A stretch of 18,090 nt of DNA from the NCBI GenBank assembly GCA_938003875.1, contig CALKWO010000092.1, positions 1 through 18,090 of the forward strand, given 5' to 3'. This document shows, piece after piece, positions 16,162-18,090 of the stretch (position 1 is its first letter; each line of letters starts with the position of its first letter). This stretch comes from an uncultured bacterium (GTDB lineage Bacteria; Planctomycetota; Uabimicrobiia; Uabimicrobiales; JABWCH01). Both the position numbers and the translations under genes were made by a program. The notes beneath the pieces were generated by a model. That model had not been told where the DNA came from and searched no databases. It saw only the letters and a list, made by a program, of their open reading frames with translations.

Positions 16162-17079
16162 ATGAAATTGACTCTCGATACGATTAAAGAATGGTATCAA
16201 TTTTCGATTTTGGATTTTTTACAAGGAGAACGAGTTGTAAATAATGGCAAGTGTAGTCAATGGATACGCAACAAAGAGAGAAAAAATGAAAAGGATATAG
16301 TTTATATCCAAATTGCTATAGAATATTCAGGCCAGGAGCTAAAAAATATTCTCTACAACCATTTTTATCTGGAAGATGCTGATGGATATTTAAACAAAGC
16401 TCTTCCTCCAGAAGGCTACCTTGATAGAATATTGAACAACGGAGATAGAGTAGAAGGGGGAATCCTCTTTTCCTTATATCGTGATGCAACTCCTGTGCGT
16501 TTATGGTTCGATACAGGTATATGCTATGAAAATTCACAAGATGCTATATTGCTAGATATTGCTTTACCTGTAGAAAACTCCCATACAAGGACTCAATTTT
16601 TTGCGCAGGAAAAATTGATTCAATCCTATAGCAGGCAAATACCTGATCAGCAAAAAAATGAATGCCAGAAAAATAAGCTGGAAACTTTAATACAGGAAAT
16701 TTCAAAAAATCCTGATATTTCCTATAAGAAAAGTTCCAGCGGCTATATTTTACGAGTTCAGCTTGCTTGTGGAAGAAAGCAAAATTTAATCCTGAATAAT
16801 ATAACACAGGGAGAAGGTCATAATATTCTTAGCCTTGGAACGATTTGCGCCTCTGCCAGAGATCCCCAGAAAGATCGCGCTCTATTGAGAATGAATCCTA
16901 CCATGTCTTATGGGTCTATTGGTATAGCCAGAATCGAAAATGAGGAATATTATGTCATTACAGAAAATTTTTTTTTCACCGATCTTGATGCTCAGTCTAT
17001 CTATGATGTCATACAATACATAGCAAAAAAAGGCGACTGGTTAGAAAGCACGCTAACAGGAGGGCTTGACATACAATGA
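16162..17079 (+). CDS. two-domain protein of unknown function (DUF4352-like and YbjN/CesT-like)
   Basis: This is a 305-residue cytosolic protein with no signal peptide or membrane helix. Residues about 22-125 resemble the DUF4352 immunoglobulin-like fold: GERVVNNG, VYIQIAIEYSGQ, ILYNHFYLEDADGYL, LDRILNNGDRVEGGILFSLY and RLWFDTG. After a charged linker (about 140-190) the C-terminal part resembles the YbjN or type III chaperone-like fold: LLRMNPTMSYGSIGIARIENEEYYVITENF, then a final helix IYDVIQYIAKKGDWLESTLTG. Both assignments are by eye and of modest certainty. DUF4352 domains are usually exported, so a cytosolic copy is odd. It starts 56 bases after rho, with its ribosome binding site in a hairpin, and is followed 36 bases later by a lipoprotein gene. 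Confidence 0.6.
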   Translation: MKLTLDTIKEWYQFSILDFLQGERVVNNGKCSQWIRNKERKNEKDIVYIQIAIEYSGQELKNILYNHFYLEDADGYLNKALPPEGYLDRILNNGDRVEGGILFSLYRDATPVRLWFDTGICYENSQDAILLDIALPVENSHTRTQFFAQEKLIQSYSRQIPDQQKNECQKNKLETLIQEISKNPDISYKKSSSGYILRVQLACGRKQNLILNNITQGEGHNILSLGTICASARDPQKDRALLRMNPTMSYGSIGIARIENEEYYVITENFFFTDLDAQSIYDVIQYIAKKGDWLESTLTGGLDIQ

Positions 17080-17115
17080 AGAAAATTTTAAATGATTTCC
17101 CAAGGGGATAAATAT

Positions 17116-18039
17116 ATGGAGTCCAGACAAAATCTATTTTGTATATTTTTTGCCATTTTTTTATTAATGGGATGCCAAAGCAACCAACGATTGCTTTCTC
17201 CAAAAGAAGAATCTTTTGAACCTGTAGATATCGATATAAAAGAATCTTCAGCACCAGCCAAAATATCTCCAGAAGAAAGGCAAAATCTTAGAGAATGGCT
17301 TTCTGTATTTTACAAAGGTTCCAAGAAGAAAGAATGGAAAGAGGCCAGAGAAAAAATTATAAACATGGGTGCGGTGGGAAAAGAAGCCATTTGTATTTTT
17401 ATGCTAAAATTTTTCTATGGTGGAAAGAAAAAAGTCTCCCTGGAAGATAGAGATGAAGATCTGGCAAAATATTGGGAAGAAGCAAGAGATGAGCTTGTCT
17501 ATTTAAAAGAAGATGCCGTACCTTATATACTTTATGCTATGTCTCATCCTTCTATAGGCTCCACAGGAAGGATGCTATGCTCTCAAGCCCTTGTTAAAAT
17601 TGGAAAATCATCGGTATCCCCTTTAATACAAAATTTGGAAAAGGGCCCAAAAGCCTTCAGGCGTATGGCTATGGAAACACTGGCTAAAATTGGTAGCCCA
17701 GATGCATCCCGTGCTATAGCAAAATTGTACCTCCGCCTTCCTCGTCCTGCAACAAAACTAGATCTCGAATCAGAAGATGACGAAGATTTTGATTTACGTT
17801 TTTCTGCCATCAAGTCTCTTGGTATACTCGCTTCATCGGATGGTCTGGCTGCTATTGAAAAAGCCTTCGATGACCCTAATCCCCTTATAGTAAAAGAAGC
17901 TTTTAAAGCTATCCTAAACTATGATATAGAAGAGGCTATCCCTATTCTGAAAAAAGCTCTGGAAAAGGCAAAAGATCCTGGCTATATTGGGTTTACAAAA
18001 AAAATTGAACGTAAGCTATCTTTGTTAGAACTCCCGTAA
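17116..18039 (+). CDS. HEAT-repeat lipoprotein
   Basis: This is a 307-residue envelope lipoprotein. The signal ends in the lipobox LMGC with cysteine 20, so the mature protein is anchored by lipid. From about residue 45 onward it is all helix, with HEAT/armadillo-like units such as TGRMLCSQALVKIGKSSVSPL, FRRMAMETLAKIGSPDASRAI, LRFSAIKSLGILASSDGLAAI and VKEAFKAILNYDIEEAIPIL. An acidic insert (LDLESEDDEDFDLRF) separates the third and fourth. Such repeats are protein-binding scaffolds; the partner is unknown. ATG 17116 is chosen over the in-frame ATG 17092 because AAGGGG (17102-17107) lies eight bases before it and because it puts a proper signal peptide at the N-terminus. Only 51 bases follow it in the window, without a clear feature. 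Confidence 0.8.
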   Translation: MESRQNLFCIFFAIFLLMGCQSNQRLLSPKEESFEPVDIDIKESSAPAKISPEERQNLREWLSVFYKGSKKKEWKEAREKIINMGAVGKEAICIFMLKFFYGGKKKVSLEDRDEDLAKYWEEARDELVYLKEDAVPYILYAMSHPSIGSTGRMLCSQALVKIGKSSVSPLIQNLEKGPKAFRRMAMETLAKIGSPDASRAIAKLYLRLPRPATKLDLESEDDEDFDLRFSAIKSLGILASSDGLAAIEKAFDDPNPLIVKEAFKAILNYDIEEAIPILKKALEKAKDPGYIGFTKKIERKLSLLELP

Positions 18040-18090
18040 TTTGACAATGTTAAATCTGGATTATTGATTACCAAGAGCTTACGAAAGATT

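Noticed and set aside
18041..18069. TTGACA after the lipoprotein gene as a promoter
   Set aside because: No acceptable -10 box lies 16-18 bases downstream within the window.

Overview
The window is AT-rich and all supported genes lie on the + strand. The best taxonomic guess is a bacterium of the Planctomycetota or wider PVC group. This is inference from three things: a giant Hanks-type kinase with the typical 'DL..FL..RPIKA.P' linker followed by a membrane helix and a WD40 propeller, abundant small secreted and repeat proteins, and the gene order polA-like / coaE / rho, which I remember from planctomycete genomes. No rRNA, tRNA, CRISPR array or transposase was seen.

Region 1 (1-1830) holds three small genes for secreted proteins with signal peptides and no recognised family. 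Two look disturbed. The first has its good ATG and ribosome binding site in a different frame from the signal peptide, separated by a pentanucleotide tandem repeat. The second appears to end early through a one-base frameshift.

Region 2 (1934-11032) is a four-gene, operon-like cassette: a secreted CsgG-like protein with a DnaJ-type cysteine-rich tail (2097), a membrane-anchored protein of eight PEGA-like repeats (3101), a multi-pass membrane protein (5217), and a 1426-residue kinase/WD40/STAS protein (6397). Short remnants show that the cassette was duplicated and rearranged. A scrap of a kinase 3' end lies just before the PEGA gene, and a scrap of a PEGA gene lies just after the kinase. Nested inverted repeats flank the whole cassette. 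The likely joint role is transmembrane signalling, but the signal and target are unknown.

Region 3 (11033-18090) looks like a housekeeping block: a strong sigma-70 type promoter with a long leader, a polA-like gene, coaE, rho, a two-domain protein of unknown function, and a HEAT-repeat lipoprotein. The most striking observation is in the polA-like gene. Its 5' nuclease domain keeps every metal-binding acidic residue, but the polymerase domain has lost both catalytic aspartates, the O-helix and the primer-binding arginine, while the reading frame stays fully open. It appears to be a 5' nuclease carrying a pseudo-polymerase.

All alignments were made by eye from remembered family sequences. No search was run.
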